Source of the DNA: Blastopirellula retiformator
GTDB taxonomy: Bacteria > Planctomycetota > Planctomycetia > Pirellulales > Pirellulaceae
Assembly: GCF_007859755.1 (NCBI RefSeq)
Contig: NZ_SJPF01000001.1
Coordinates: forward strand, 558,001-622,000
Direction: 5' to 3'
DNA length: 64,000 nucleotides
This document shows, piece by piece, positions 25,439 to 35,699 of the stretch. Numbering within the stretch: position 1 is the first letter of the stretch; each line of letters opens with the position of its first letter. The position numbers were made by a program, and so were the translations under genes. Under the pieces are notes generated by a model, which did no database searches, was not told where the DNA came from, and was given only the letters and a program-made list of their open reading frames with translations.

Positions 25439-27313
25439 ATGAATTTTCGCCTGGTTTGCAAATTTCTGTCGATCGTCAGCCTGTTGATCGGCATCACGAT
25501 GACGTTCAGTCTCCCCTGGGCGTTTCCTGCGCTGGGGCATCGCACGTCGGAAGCGGCGATCGGCTTTGAAACGGCCGGTTTTCAGGCGCTGGTCGTCTCG
25601 ATCGGCGTTTGCTTCGTCTGCTGGGCGGGGCTTTCGTACTACGCCCGGTCGGCAAAAGGAGAGTTGTTTCGTAAAGAAGCGATGGCGGTCGTCGGGCTCA
25701 GCTGGGTCTTGGCGACGGTGCTGGGCGGTTTGCCGTTCGTACTAAGCGGAGCGTCACGCAGCTTGTCGGTACGGCTGTTCGACAGCCCCGACCATCCGCC
25801 GCAAGTCTTCAACGAAAACGTCGAGCCAATCACCAAGCTGCAGTATCGGCTGGTCAAGATCTTGGTCGACGCCCAAGCGGTGGGGGTTTCGCCCGAACAG
25901 CTCACCTCGGCGGACGAAGGGGACAAACTGATTGAAGCGTTTGACGAACTCAAGGAGAAACCTGAGTGGACCGACGCATTGATCGCACCCGAAGAAGAGC
26001 CGGCGCCAGGTGATCGTTACTACCACTATCGGATTCGCCCGATCAAGATGAACATCGCTGACGCGCTGTTCGAATCGCAGTCAGGGTTTAGTACGACCGG
26101 CGCGACGGTGATCGCCAACCTGGAAGATCCGGTCTTGGTGCCGCACTGCATTTTGTTCTGGAGGAGTAGTACGCACTTGCTGGGCGGTTTGGGCATTATT
26201 GTGTTGTTCGTCGTGGTGCTGGGGCAGGGATCTGCCGGAAAGGCGCTGATGCACAACGAAATGCCGGGACCGTCCAAAGAAGGGGCCCACTCGCGAATGC
26301 AGCAGACGGCGTGGTATTTCACCGCGATCTATCTTGCGCTCAACGCCGTGTTGACGGTCATTTTGTGGCTGTTGGGGATGACGTTCTTCGACGCCCTGTG
26401 TCATGCGTTCGGCACGATGGCGACCGGCGGTTTCAGCACCTTCAACGACAGTCTGGGGCACTTTTACAAAGCCGACCCCTATACCGGTTTTTGGATTGAG
26501 TACGTCGTTATCGTGTTCATGGTCTTGGCCGGCATGAACTTCATGCTGCTTTACTTTTTAGTGGTAAAGCGGCGCCTGATCGCGCTGTGGAAGGATGTCG
26601 AGTGGCGAACCTACATGGCGGTGTTAGGGGGCGCGACCGCCTTGGTGATCGCGTTCGGCATGAGCTATGGCGACTTCAAAAGTCACGCCGATCAATCGGT
26701 CTGGAGCGAAGCTTCCGACGCGCTGCGCTGCGGATTGTTTCAGGTGGTTTCGATTATGACGACGACCGGCTTCGGTACGCATGACTTTGACCAGTGGAAT
26801 AGCTTTGGCCGCGGCATTCTCTTCTTGCTGATGTTTGTCGGCGGTTGTGCCGGCAGCACCGGCGGCGGATTGAAAGTGATTCGCCATATCCTGTTCCACA
26901 AGATCCTTTATCTGCAGATCGAAAAGGCGTACCATCCGACCGTCATTCGCCCGTTGCGGTTGGGCGGCAAGCCGGTCGATGATCCTGATCTGCAGCAGAA
27001 CATCCTGGTCTACTTCGGCCTGATCCTGGTGCTGTTCGTGTTCAGCTGGATGGCGATTATCACGCTTGAGCCCGACGCTACCTGGGGAGTGTCGGAAGTT
27101 CACATCGAGCACAAGCTGATCGACAGCGCAACCAGCGTCGCGGCGACGCTCAACAACATCGGTCCTGGTTTGGGCGTCATCGGCGCAACGCAAAACTACG
27201 CGAACTTCACCTGGTGGACCAAGATGCTGTTCGTTTGGCTGATGATGTTGGGGCGGCTCGAGATCTTTGCGGTTGCGGTTCTCTTCATTCCTAGCTTCTG
27301 GCGTTCTCGGTAG
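25439..27313 (+). CDS. trkH: TrkH-family potassium transporter with an extra extracytoplasmic domain
   Basis: 624 aa; TrkH is normally about 480. Four pore loops are recognisable: [39 protein letters not shown] and [13 protein letters not shown], each with the selectivity Gly. [10 protein letters not shown] lies in the third helical repeat. Between the second membrane helix and the first pore loop (about residues 105-204) is an insertion of roughly 100 hydrophilic residues ([24 protein letters not shown].. to [13 protein letters not shown]) absent from E. coli TrkH and KtrB. It mediates K+ uptake with TrkA. Its stop is immediately adjacent to the next ATG. Confidence 0.93.
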   Translation: MNFRLVCKFLSIVSLLIGITMTFSLPWAFPALGHRTSEAAIGFETAGFQALVVSIGVCFVCWAGLSYYARSAKGELFRKEAMAVVGLSWVLATVLGGLPFVLSGASRSLSVRLFDSPDHPPQVFNENVEPITKLQYRLVKILVDAQAVGVSPEQLTSADEGDKLIEAFDELKEKPEWTDALIAPEEEPAPGDRYYHYRIRPIKMNIADALFESQSGFSTTGATVIANLEDPVLVPHCILFWRSSTHLLGGLGIIVLFVVVLGQGSAGKALMHNEMPGPSKEGAHSRMQQTAWYFTAIYLALNAVLTVILWLLGMTFFDALCHAFGTMATGGFSTFNDSLGHFYKADPYTGFWIEYVVIVFMVLAGMNFMLLYFLVVKRRLIALWKDVEWRTYMAVLGGATALVIAFGMSYGDFKSHADQSVWSEASDALRCGLFQVVSIMTTTGFGTHDFDQWNSFGRGILFLLMFVGGCAGSTGGGLKVIRHILFHKILYLQIEKAYHPTVIRPLRLGGKPVDDPDLQQNILVYFGLILVLFVFSWMAIITLEPDATWGVSEVHIEHKLIDSATSVAATLNNIGPGLGVIGATQNYANFTWWTKMLFVWLMMLGRLEIFAVAVLFIPSFWRSR

Positions 27314-28285
27314 ATGGCGATGATTCGCGCTGCGACCGTTCAGTTTCAACACTTGCCGGGCGACAAGCGGGCGAACCTGGCGAAGGTCGAAAGCTGGTGC
27401 GCGTGCGCCGCCGAGTCCGGCGTGGAGCTGATCGCCTTTCCTGAGATGTGCGTCACCGGTTATTGGCACGTTCGCAACCTCGATCGCGACGGCGTCGCCG
27501 CGCTGGCCGAAGCGGTTCCCGCGGGCAGTTCGACGCAAAAGTTGCTCGAGCTGGCCAGCCGCTTGCAAATGATCATTGGCGCCGGGTTGATCGAGCAGGC
27601 CGATGACGGGCGGCTGTTCAACACCTACGTCGTCGCGCTGCCCGACGGTACGGTTCAGCGACATCGCAAGCTGCACTGCTTCATTAGCCCGTACATGAGC
27701 AGCGGCGATCAGTACACGACGTTTGATACTCGTTGGGGCGTCAAACTGGGCGTGCTGATTTGTTGGGATAATAACCTAGTCGAGAATGCCAGGATCACAG
27801 CGCTCCAAGGCGCCGAAATCTTGCTCGCGCCGCATCAGACCGGCGGAACCGCATCTCGCAGTCCGCATGCGATGGGACGAATCGATCCGCAGCTGTGGCA
27901 TGATCGCTGTCAAAATCCGGCGGCGCTGGCGGCCGAAACCAATGGCGACAAAGGACGTGGTTGGCTGCTGCGATGGCTGCCGGCCCGGGCGCACGACAAC
28001 GGGATGTTCATCCTGTTCAGCAACGGCGTGGGCCTGGATGACGATGAGGTGCGGACCGGCAATGCGATGATTCTCGATTGCTATGGGCGAATTGTGGCCG
28101 AGCAACTGGAGCCCGAAGATGCGATGGTCGTCGCCGACATTGATCTGGAGTTGCTCGAGAACTGTACCGGCCGCCGCTGGATCCGGGGGCGGCGTCCTGA
28201 GCTGTACGGGCCGCTGACCGCCAAGTCGGGCGAGGAGCTTGATCCGCGGGAAGCCCGCTTCTCGACCAAGTCGACCCGTTCGTAA
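27314..28285 (+). CDS. Carbon-nitrogen hydrolase (nitrilase superfamily)
   Basis: 323 aa. The Glu-Lys-Cys triad is visible in FPEMCVTGYWH (Glu), HRKLHCFI (Lys) and LICWDNN (Cys). The domain is complete and near the usual length; the tail after ADIDLELLENCTGRRWIRGRRPELY is the normal family ending. It would hydrolyse an amide or nitrile in the cytoplasm. The ATG abuts the trkH stop, implying coupled translation. Substrate not predictable; it could be an amidase unrelated to potassium transport. Confidence 0.92.
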   Translation: MAMIRAATVQFQHLPGDKRANLAKVESWCACAAESGVELIAFPEMCVTGYWHVRNLDRDGVAALAEAVPAGSSTQKLLELASRLQMIIGAGLIEQADDGRLFNTYVVALPDGTVQRHRKLHCFISPYMSSGDQYTTFDTRWGVKLGVLICWDNNLVENARITALQGAEILLAPHQTGGTASRSPHAMGRIDPQLWHDRCQNPAALAAETNGDKGRGWLLRWLPARAHDNGMFILFSNGVGLDDDEVRTGNAMILDCYGRIVAEQLEPEDAMVVADIDLELLENCTGRRWIRGRRPELYGPLTAKSGEELDPREARFSTKSTRS

Positions 28286-28293
28286 CGCGAACG

Positions 28294-28674
28294 CTACACC
28301 GCCGTCAGTCGCTCAACAAAGATCAACCCGCCGACGATCGCGGCGCCAAGCGACGTTACCAAGACTGCTCCGCTGGCGACATCCAAGGCGTTGCGAAGGT
28401 ACTCGTTCTCAGCATGATCAATCGCCTTGGCGAGCCATTCGATCGCCGAGTTGAACAGTTCGGCCGCCAGGACGAGCGCGATGCACAGCAGCAGCAGCGA
28501 CCAGCGGATGACGTCGACCTGCAGATAAGCGGCGAGTCCGACCACCGCCGCGGCGACGATCAGGTGAACGACGAAGCTCGACTGTGCCCGTACGCCGACA
28601 TAGATGCCGCGAAAGGCGTCGCGAAATTTGGCGACCCAGGTGCGCGGCGCAGGTTGGTACGGGGGGGAAGTCAT
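28294..28674 (-). CDS. dgkA: Diacylglycerol/undecaprenol kinase (DgkA family)
   Basis: 126 aa with three membrane helices. The family motif is present as ELFNSAIEWLAKAIDHAENEYLRNALDVASGAVLV; canonical members read E-x-x-NTAIE and AKDxAAGAVL, so Thr is Ser and the Lys before Asp is Leu here. It phosphorylates diacylglycerol or undecaprenol in the inner membrane using ATP. It is convergent with the nitrilase gene (8-bp gap) and next to the lptD-like gene on the same strand, which suits an envelope-lipid role. Confidence 0.88.
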   Translation of the reverse strand: MTSPPYQPAPRTWVAKFRDAFRGIYVGVRAQSSFVVHLIVAAAVVGLAAYLQVDVIRWSLLLLCIALVLAAELFNSAIEWLAKAIDHAENEYLRNALDVASGAVLVTSLGAAIVGGLIFVERLTAV

Positions 28675-28713
28675 CGGCGGCGATCTCCAAGCGGGCGGCG
28701 TTCTGGTTTACCG

Positions 28714-31700
28714 CTATTCTAGCCCGAAAGCGCCGACCGGCGGGATTGGCTCGCCGGCGATTCGGCTGTAGCGACCCGTAGCGAAGAATCGCGGCTCAAA
28801 CGTGATGCCGATGCCAGTGACGGCGCGGCTGGGGTCGACGTTCACATTGAAGGTGAAGAGGCTTGACTCGCCAATCCGCGTCAGGTAGACGTTCTGGCCC
28901 AGGTTGCCGGCGCTCTCGAAGTCGTATGAGGTGCCGAGGCCTGCGATCCACTTGTCGGTCATGCGATACTGGAACGAAGCGTTCAAGATGTTCGCCAAGA
29001 CGGGGGAGCGAATCATGGTGTAACCAAGGTACAACGTGCCGACTTGCGGGCGGCTCATTTGGGCGCCGACGTTGACCATCTGCAGGCCGTTGTCGAAGAA
29101 GTCCCAGTCGCCGTCGGAGACGATCGACAAGCGGTCGCCGATTTCCCAGTTGAAGTCGTAATTGACCAGACCGATCGTTTCGCCAAAGTTGTCGCGGTCG
29201 GCGTCGGGGAAGACCGACGCGCCGACGTCAAACTTGATCCAGTCGATGATCCGTTCGCCGCCGGGGGCGCCACGCTTGGTTTGCCATACCTGACGCAACT
29301 CGAGCCGGGCGACCTGTAGGTCGTCCGCGATTTCGGCCGACGGCGACGTCACCGAGTTCTGTAACCCATAGCGAATCGCATAGAACCGTTCGTCCACGGT
29401 CGCCGGCAACGGCACATTCGTCGGCAAGCCGAACGTGTTGACCTTAAACCGGCGGGCAAACTGCTCTTGGGCGTCGTCGTCCAGGTTGTCGTATAGCGGG
29501 AATCGCTCGATGTCCTGGCTTGAGTCGGCGTAGAAGGCGTCGCCGTACAGCGTCACCTTGTGAGCCAGGCCGTTCAAATTCCAGAGTTGGCTTTGCACAG
29601 CGCGATTGGCGGTCCACATCATCAGCGAGCCCCGGACGCCAAGTTGTCCGTAACCCCGCATCACGTCATTGTCGTTGACGTCTTCGTGCCAATAGCCAAC
29701 CTGGCCCAGTGCGTACGGCGTCACCTTGGTCGGGCCGATATCGAGCGGCATTTCCAGCGATTGCGTGGTGAAGGCGCGAATCCCTTCGGAGTTGGTTTCG
29801 TACGGGAAGAGCGAGAACTTCGCCAGGTCGACCGGATCGGTCGGCGGATCGGCCGGATTCAGGTGGAGGTAGCCGATCGACGAATGGGCGTTCCAGGTCA
29901 AGCGATCAAACAGCAGCGACTCGCCGATGATCGTATGATCCAGCTGCGGGATCTTTTCGGTCATCATAAAGAAGTCGTTGACCCGCGACGCCCCGCTCAT
30001 CGTGAAGCTTTGATTTTCGTACAGCTTCTCCAAGCGGAAGCCGGTCGTGGCGTCTTTGTCGGTGTCCCACTCGCGCTCGAAGTAAGACTCCAGGAAGTTG
30101 CTGTCGCTGATGTAGCCGAGTTCGCCAAAGAATCGCAGGTCTCCCCGGAATGTCTGGCGATGGCGGCCGATCACTCGGCCACGCGGATTGGCCTGCGGCT
30201 CGATCACGCGACGATCGGCGCCCAGGTTGTCGGTACCGCTGTCATGAATTCCCCAGGCGTCCAAAAAGCCGGTCGCTGGCGTGCGCATGAAGGGGAAGTA
30301 GGTTCCGTTGAAATCGAAACGCGTGCCGACGCCAAAACCTCGTTCGCTAAGGAAGTCGAGCGAGGTGTTCCACTCGGTCCCTTCCCAGGGATTCTTGATG
30401 CCGAGCAACTCGTAGTTGTCCCACTCGGTCAGAACCTGGAAACCAAAGTTGTTGTCGTTGCGAACCTTGATATTGTTCAGATAGAACGTTGGGTTCTCAA
30501 TATTGGCCGACAAGGTTGGCCAGTAGAAGACCGGCACGCCCCCCATGTAGACGAAGTTGTTGCGGGCGGTGGCTCGTTTGTCGTGATCGATAATCGGCGC
30601 CGCGGTGTACGGATCGTACTGCACTTCGCCGGTGATCGGGTTGATTACTTCCCGCTGCTCGTCAATGAACTCAATCTCGTTCGACTGCAGCCAATAGTTG
30701 GGCACGCCCAAACGGCTGGTGGTGATTGACGCTCCGAACGCCTGGTAGCGACTAGGATCGATCCGCTGCAGCACATCCGCTTTCAAACGAACCAGGCCTT
30801 CGTAGCCAGGCGCCGGGGTCAGTAGTTCGGCGCCAAGCACGATGCCGGTTTCGGTTCCGGCGTTGTAGTACATCCGATCGGCGTAAACGACCTGTTCGCC
30901 CTGGCGGAAGACGATGCTCCCTTCCAGGTACAGTTCAATATCGCCGGCGTCGTTCGCCTGATTCGACTGGGCCAGCGCGCTGACCCCTTTCTTCGACCAC
31001 AACACGACGCGATCAGCCAGAATATTAACCGAACCGATGGTGTCGATCCCTTCGATCATGACGTTGACGCCGGAGTCGAACATCATGATCGACTCGCCGC
31101 TGACTGGGTCGGTCTCGGTGCCGCGAAACTGGAAGCCGGTCGCATAGCGGTTGTTGATCGTGACCCGTTGCGGTCGCGGGGTCGGGACCGCGTTGGCCGG
31201 CATCGCAGCGACGCCAGGCTCTTGGTATTGGATCTGCATGATCGGCTGCGGCATGCCGACCTTGGCGGCGTCGCCACCTTCGCGCTGGATCGCCAGGCCG
31301 CGCTGATAGACGGCCGGCGTCACGGCGTTGCGATTATTCTGATTGGGCTGCGGCAGGTTGATCTCTTTGTTGGTCGACAGTTCGCCCAGCCACGACGGGC
31401 CTTTGAACGTGCCGTCCATGATGTCGAGGCCATATTTGACTTCGACGGCGCCTTCGAGATAGACCTTCACCTTGTGGGGCGCCATGCGGAACGGCTGCGA
31501 GTAGTCGATCCACAACACCGCGTCGCGGGAAACAGTGGAGGACTCGCCCTGTTGGATCCGACAATTGCCTGACAGGATCCAAACTTCCAGGGTGCCTTGC
31601 TGCGACACCTGCGCCGAATCGGCGGAGACGGTAATCGGGTAGGCCTGACTCGGTTCGGGGAAGGCGATTTCGGCCGCCGACAAGCGCGCAAGGTCGGCGA

Positions 31701-31830
31701 CGTTTGCGCCGCAGCAACAAACGAAGATCGTCGCCAAGACGTAACGTACCAGCGAGTTTTTCAGAACGTGACGCGTCGGGGGGGACAGCGTACTGGCTTC
31801 CTTGCCTTCTAGGGATGGCCCTCGTCGCAC
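28714..31830 (-). CDS. lptD: LptD-like outer-membrane LPS assembly protein
   Basis: 1038 aa from a GTG at 31830; the true start could be slightly inside, since the first about 25 residues are unremarkable before the hydrophobic segment YVLATIFVCCCG. Two OstA/LptA-like jelly-roll units are seen at about residues 65-130 (PITVSADSAQVSQQGTLEVW..) and 255-340 (GSVNILADRVVLW..VVYADRMYYNAGTETGIVLGAEL). An LptD barrel follows with FVYMGGVPVFYWPTLSANIENPTFYL, the family's plug/barrel junction, and repeated aromatic beta-strands to the end. It would insert lipopolysaccharide into the outer leaflet. Confidence 0.85.
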   Translation of the reverse strand: MRRGPSLEGKEASTLSPPTRHVLKNSLVRYVLATIFVCCCGANVADLARLSAAEIAFPEPSQAYPITVSADSAQVSQQGTLEVWILSGNCRIQQGESSTVSRDAVLWIDYSQPFRMAPHKVKVYLEGAVEVKYGLDIMDGTFKGPSWLGELSTNKEINLPQPNQNNRNAVTPAVYQRGLAIQREGGDAAKVGMPQPIMQIQYQEPGVAAMPANAVPTPRPQRVTINNRYATGFQFRGTETDPVSGESIMMFDSGVNVMIEGIDTIGSVNILADRVVLWSKKGVSALAQSNQANDAGDIELYLEGSIVFRQGEQVVYADRMYYNAGTETGIVLGAELLTPAPGYEGLVRLKADVLQRIDPSRYQAFGASITTSRLGVPNYWLQSNEIEFIDEQREVINPITGEVQYDPYTAAPIIDHDKRATARNNFVYMGGVPVFYWPTLSANIENPTFYLNNIKVRNDNNFGFQVLTEWDNYELLGIKNPWEGTEWNTSLDFLSERGFGVGTRFDFNGTYFPFMRTPATGFLDAWGIHDSGTDNLGADRRVIEPQANPRGRVIGRHRQTFRGDLRFFGELGYISDSNFLESYFEREWDTDKDATTGFRLEKLYENQSFTMSGASRVNDFFMMTEKIPQLDHTIIGESLLFDRLTWNAHSSIGYLHLNPADPPTDPVDLAKFSLFPYETNSEGIRAFTTQSLEMPLDIGPTKVTPYALGQVGYWHEDVNDNDVMRGYGQLGVRGSLMMWTANRAVQSQLWNLNGLAHKVTLYGDAFYADSSQDIERFPLYDNLDDDAQEQFARRFKVNTFGLPTNVPLPATVDERFYAIRYGLQNSVTSPSAEIADDLQVARLELRQVWQTKRGAPGGERIIDWIKFDVGASVFPDADRDNFGETIGLVNYDFNWEIGDRLSIVSDGDWDFFDNGLQMVNVGAQMSRPQVGTLYLGYTMIRSPVLANILNASFQYRMTDKWIAGLGTSYDFESAGNLGQNVYLTRIGESSLFTFNVNVDPSRAVTGIGITFEPRFFATGRYSRIAGEPIPPVGAFGLE

Positions 31831-31971
31831 GAATCCGCGCAGGTCGAGCCAGGGAAATTGCGGGGCGGATTATAGGAACCGACCGCAACCGAAGCAAGGC
31901 AGTTTCGCGACGAGCAATTTCGGCTAAGCCGCGATGCGATAGAGCTTTGCGACGAACCCGCGAAAGTCGAG

Positions 31972-33288
31972 CTAGCTTTTGGCCGTTTCCGCTTCTTTTT
32001 TCCGAGAAACCAGCCGCGCAGCGCCTGCTGTCGCCAGCAAGCAGATCACTGGCACAACCGGCGCCCGCATCCGGATATTGCTCCAAAAGAAGGCGTGCAC
32101 CAGCGTAAAACTAAGTGCTAGCAGCACCCCCCAGAGCCAGGGCGGCGACCAAAGTTTTCGGCCCAGCGCCACCGCGCCAACCGCCGCCAGGGCGAACTGA
32201 GCCAAGTAAAACCCGCCGACGCCATACCGCGCCAAGCGGCGCGATAGCGACTCTTCGCTGGAGAGAGCATGCGGGGCCAGACGCCAATAGCGACCGACGC
32301 GAATCAGCGTCGACCATGCGAACATCGCCGGCCGCTGGCCAATCGTCTCTTTCGCTTCGGCGTAGGCGGCCCGGTCGCGCTGCCATTCGTTGATCGAGGT
32401 TGGTTGCTTGGGATGCTGACGGTTGAAGCGGGCATGCAACTCATCGCTGTCCCACACCGGCTCTTCGCCTTGCTGGAGAAACTGGTAGAACTCGGGATTG
32501 TTGCCCCACAGCAGGGTATATCCGCCATGCGTCGTCCCCAGCACGATGTGGTTGTCAAAGATCATGTAATTGCGGGCCACCCATGGCGCCAGCAAAAACG
32601 CGCTGATCATTGAAATGACGGCCGCCGCGGCCAAACCGCGATACTGGCGATAGTAGAAGCAGGGAAGGGCCGCCGTGCATAGGGCCAGCCAAACCAGGAA
32701 GGTCGGCCGCGAATAAACGGCCAGCATCATCGCACCGGCGACGTTGATGGCCTGAACGGTCATATTCTTCTTGTACTGTTCGGCGTCGGCAATCAGCGTG
32801 ATGCTGAGGGAAGTCAGGGCCAATAGCGCCGCCGCGGCGAGCAATGTCCCTAAGGTCTCGGTCATGACGAACATCGCCTGATTCAGCAGCACCGGGTCGA
32901 TCGCCGTCAGCAGCGCCGCCAGCGGGGCCCAGCGCCAATAGCCCATCAGGGCCGCCCAGGCATAGACGATGCCGACCGTCAGTACGCCCATGATCAGGTG
33001 GAGCGCGGCGACCTCAGCAGGCTTGACCTGCCCCGAAGGGGAGGCGATCGCAAGCAATAATGGGTAGAGCGCCGGTCGATAGGCGGTCGGCTCAGCGGGA
33101 TCCTCGAGCGTGTAAGAATGCTTCTCGATCAGGTTGATCGCCAGCAGGCGGTAGCTGTCGGGATCGTCGGCCAGGCGCGAAAGCGAGACGTAGCCAACCG
33201 CACCGCGCACCAGCAATGCGGCCAGCAGCACCAGGTAAAACCGGCGGTCGGCAAACAAGCGATAGGCTGGGGTGAGCTCATTTTTCAT
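31972..33288 (-). CDS. GT39/ArnT-like integral membrane glycosyltransferase
   Basis: 438 aa from the ATG at 33288 (MKNELTPAYRLF). About nine to ten membrane helices. The first periplasmic loop carries SRLADDPDSYRLLAINLIE, the acidic pair expected for PMT/ArnT (GT-C) enzymes, followed by TAYRPALYPLLLA. A long soluble loop (about 265-340) has GNNPEFYQFLQQGEEPVWD. It would transfer a polyprenyl-linked sugar in the periplasm, perhaps onto lipid A or a protein; acceptor unknown. It is divergent from the RND exporter (79 bp) and upstream of lptD on the same strand. Confidence 0.82.
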   Translation of the reverse strand: MKNELTPAYRLFADRRFYLVLLAALLVRGAVGYVSLSRLADDPDSYRLLAINLIEKHSYTLEDPAEPTAYRPALYPLLLAIASPSGQVKPAEVAALHLIMGVLTVGIVYAWAALMGYWRWAPLAALLTAIDPVLLNQAMFVMTETLGTLLAAAALLALTSLSITLIADAEQYKKNMTVQAINVAGAMMLAVYSRPTFLVWLALCTAALPCFYYRQYRGLAAAAVISMISAFLLAPWVARNYMIFDNHIVLGTTHGGYTLLWGNNPEFYQFLQQGEEPVWDSDELHARFNRQHPKQPTSINEWQRDRAAYAEAKETIGQRPAMFAWSTLIRVGRYWRLAPHALSSEESLSRRLARYGVGGFYLAQFALAAVGAVALGRKLWSPPWLWGVLLALSFTLVHAFFWSNIRMRAPVVPVICLLATAGAARLVSRKKEAETAKS

Positions 33289-33367
33289 GGAGCTATTGTA
33301 CCATCGCACCTCGCAAGCGACGCCGCCGCACGTTTACAATGGCGAAACGCTTCCTATTATCCCGGAA

Positions 33368-35620
33368 ATGCCTGTGCTTGACCGTTCGATTGAACTGCTG
33401 GTCCGATTTCGCGTTGTGACGCTGATTCTGGGGATCTGTCTGCTTGGCGTCTCGTTGGTCATCGGGCAGTCGCTTCATTTTGATCGCTCGATCGACAACA
33501 TGTTCGCCCCTGGCGATCCGCTGCTGGCCCCCTATCTGCGGCTGAAAGAGATTTTTGGCGGCAACGAAGTCGTCTTGGCCGCCTATCCCGATCCAGAACT
33601 GTTCGACGAGTCCGAGGTCGGCATGGATCGGCTGATCGCGATGCGTGAGCAGGTCATGGCCCTGGAGGGGGTCGGCGACGTGCTGTCGATCGACCGCCCC
33701 ATTGGCAAAGAGATCGTCAATCCCGACAACAACCGGGCATACAAGTTGCGCGACACCTTCGCCCGCCTGACGCACAACGAAGAAGGAACCATCGCAGCCC
33801 TGGTCTGCATTCTCGTTCCCGAGACGGAAACCACGGTGTCGCGGACCGAGATCATCGACAAGATTCGGGCAATCGTCTCACAGCAGCCCGGCGGCATGAT
33901 CACCGGCGAGCCAGTGATGGTGGTCGATGGGTTTCGCTACGTCGAAGAAGATGGCGCCCGGCTCGGTTGGGCGACGTCGCTGCTACTGGGTCTGGTCATT
34001 CTGATCGCGTTCCGCAGCGTGCGATGGGTGATCGCGGCGATCGCCGTGGTGCAGTTGACGCTGTGGCTCACTCAGGCGAGTCTGGCGGTGGCCGGGTTTC
34101 AACTGAGCATGGTCAGTTCGATGTTGACGGCGATTGTGACGGTGATTGGCGTCGCGACGGTGACCCATGTACTGATTCGCTTTCGGGAGTTTCGCGCTCA
34201 AGGTTTCGAGCCGGAGCCAGCCTTGATCGCGACCGGCAAACTGCTCGCCGCGCCGATCTTCTGGGCCTGTGCGACCGACGCCGTCGGCTTTGGCGCCCTG
34301 ATGGTGACCAATGTCGGCCCGGTGCATGACTTTGGCGTGATGATGGCGGTTGGTGCGTTGATGGTGATCGTCAGCGTCAGTCTGTTGGTCCCCGGCGTCA
34401 TTTTGATTGGCGCCTTCGGCAGCGACGCCGGACGGATTTGGGGCGAAGCGGGGCTCGACGGCGGGCTCGACATGACGGTCCGCTGGGTCGAACGTCACCC
34501 GGTGTGGATTGTTCTGCTGGCGGCGGTGATGCTGGGCGCTGCGATTGTCGGTTCGACCCGCTTGGAAGTCGAAAGCGACTTTACCAAGAATTTTCGCGAA
34601 GGCGCCCCGATCGTCGTCGCCTATGACTATATCGAAGAAAACCTGGGCGGCGCCGGAGTCTGGGATATTATGCTGCCAGCCCCGGAGAGGCTCGATTGGC
34701 CCTATATTCAACGCGTCAATCAGCTCGAGAAAAAACTGAAGGCAGAAGCGCCGGAGCTGACGCAAACGTTGAGCTTGGCTGATGCGATCATGGCCGGTTC
34801 ACCCCGTGATCTCGAATCGCTTTCATTCGTACTTCTCCGCAACACCGCGATCAACATGGGGATGTCCAAATTTCAAAAAGACATGCCTGGCATCTTGAAT
34901 GCGCTGCATGCCGAGGATCCGGAGCAGCCGGGCAAGTATTGGTTTCGCGTGATGCTGCTGTCGCACGAACGTCGCGACGCGGCCGAGAAGAAAGCGCTGA
35001 TCGAAAAGGTAGAGCGCATCGCCAGTGAGTTTGAACTGGCCGATGCGCCTGAGCAAGAGCCGCAAGTGACCGGCTTCTTCGTGCTGCTTACGTACTTGAT
35101 CGACAGCTTGATCGCCGATCAGTGGCGGGCTTTCCTATTGGCGATTGGCGGGATCACGTTGATGATGCTGGTCGCGCTGCGAGACGTGCGTTACGCGTTG
35201 ATTGCCCTGGTCCCCAACGTGTTGCCGGTGCTAGTGGTGACCGGTTGCATTGGACTGTTGGGCGTAAAGATCAATATGGGCGCCGCCATGATCGCCGCCG
35301 TGTCGCTTGGCCTTTCGGTCGACTCCAGCCTGCACTACATCATCGGCTTTCAGCGAGCGATGGCGAAGGGGCTGAGCGTGACCAAGTCGATCGCCGAAGT
35401 GCAGCAAAGCGTTGGCCGAGCGTTGATCTTCGCCACGATTGCGCTGATCCTGGGCTTTAGCGTCCTTTTCTTCAGCAACTTCATTCCGACCGTCTACTTT
35501 GGGGTGTTGGTCAGTCTGACGATGCTCGGCGGCCTGTTCGGCAATCTGATCCTATTGCCGCTCTTGTTGCGGTGGACGACGCGAGACAAAGAGGCGCCAA
35601 GCGAACCCGCGCCGGCGTAG
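33368..35620 (+). CDS. RND-superfamily exporter (MMPL/HpnN-like)
   Basis: 750 aa from the ATG at 33368. Layout: one helix, a periplasmic domain, five helices, then the same again, giving about 12 helices in two RND repeats. The sterol-sensing-like helix runs (LGLVILIAFRSVRWVIAAIAVV and GGITLMMLVALRDVRYALIALVPNVLPVLVVTG) and the conserved loops near SLGLSVDSSLHYIIGFQRA mark the MMPL class. It exports a lipid or hydrophobic compound using the proton gradient. Located among lipid A/envelope genes, so an envelope lipid is a fair guess. Confidence 0.9.
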   Translation: MPVLDRSIELLVRFRVVTLILGICLLGVSLVIGQSLHFDRSIDNMFAPGDPLLAPYLRLKEIFGGNEVVLAAYPDPELFDESEVGMDRLIAMREQVMALEGVGDVLSIDRPIGKEIVNPDNNRAYKLRDTFARLTHNEEGTIAALVCILVPETETTVSRTEIIDKIRAIVSQQPGGMITGEPVMVVDGFRYVEEDGARLGWATSLLLGLVILIAFRSVRWVIAAIAVVQLTLWLTQASLAVAGFQLSMVSSMLTAIVTVIGVATVTHVLIRFREFRAQGFEPEPALIATGKLLAAPIFWACATDAVGFGALMVTNVGPVHDFGVMMAVGALMVIVSVSLLVPGVILIGAFGSDAGRIWGEAGLDGGLDMTVRWVERHPVWIVLLAAVMLGAAIVGSTRLEVESDFTKNFREGAPIVVAYDYIEENLGGAGVWDIMLPAPERLDWPYIQRVNQLEKKLKAEAPELTQTLSLADAIMAGSPRDLESLSFVLLRNTAINMGMSKFQKDMPGILNALHAEDPEQPGKYWFRVMLLSHERRDAAEKKALIEKVERIASEFELADAPEQEPQVTGFFVLLTYLIDSLIADQWRAFLLAIGGITLMMLVALRDVRYALIALVPNVLPVLVVTGCIGLLGVKINMGAAMIAAVSLGLSVDSSLHYIIGFQRAMAKGLSVTKSIAEVQQSVGRALIFATIALILGFSVLFFSNFIPTVYFGVLVSLTMLGGLFGNLILLPLLLRWTTRDKEAPSEPAPA

Positions 35621-35699
35621 AAGGCCCGTTGCCGTCGCGTGACGCTCTCTCTATTCTGAAGACTTCCCCAGTTTTCTCCATCTGAAGCTGCGTATTGAT

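Noticed and set aside
29560-30729. 389-codon plus-strand frame inside the lptD-like gene
   Set aside because: Antisense of a well-supported barrel protein; no start signal or domain.
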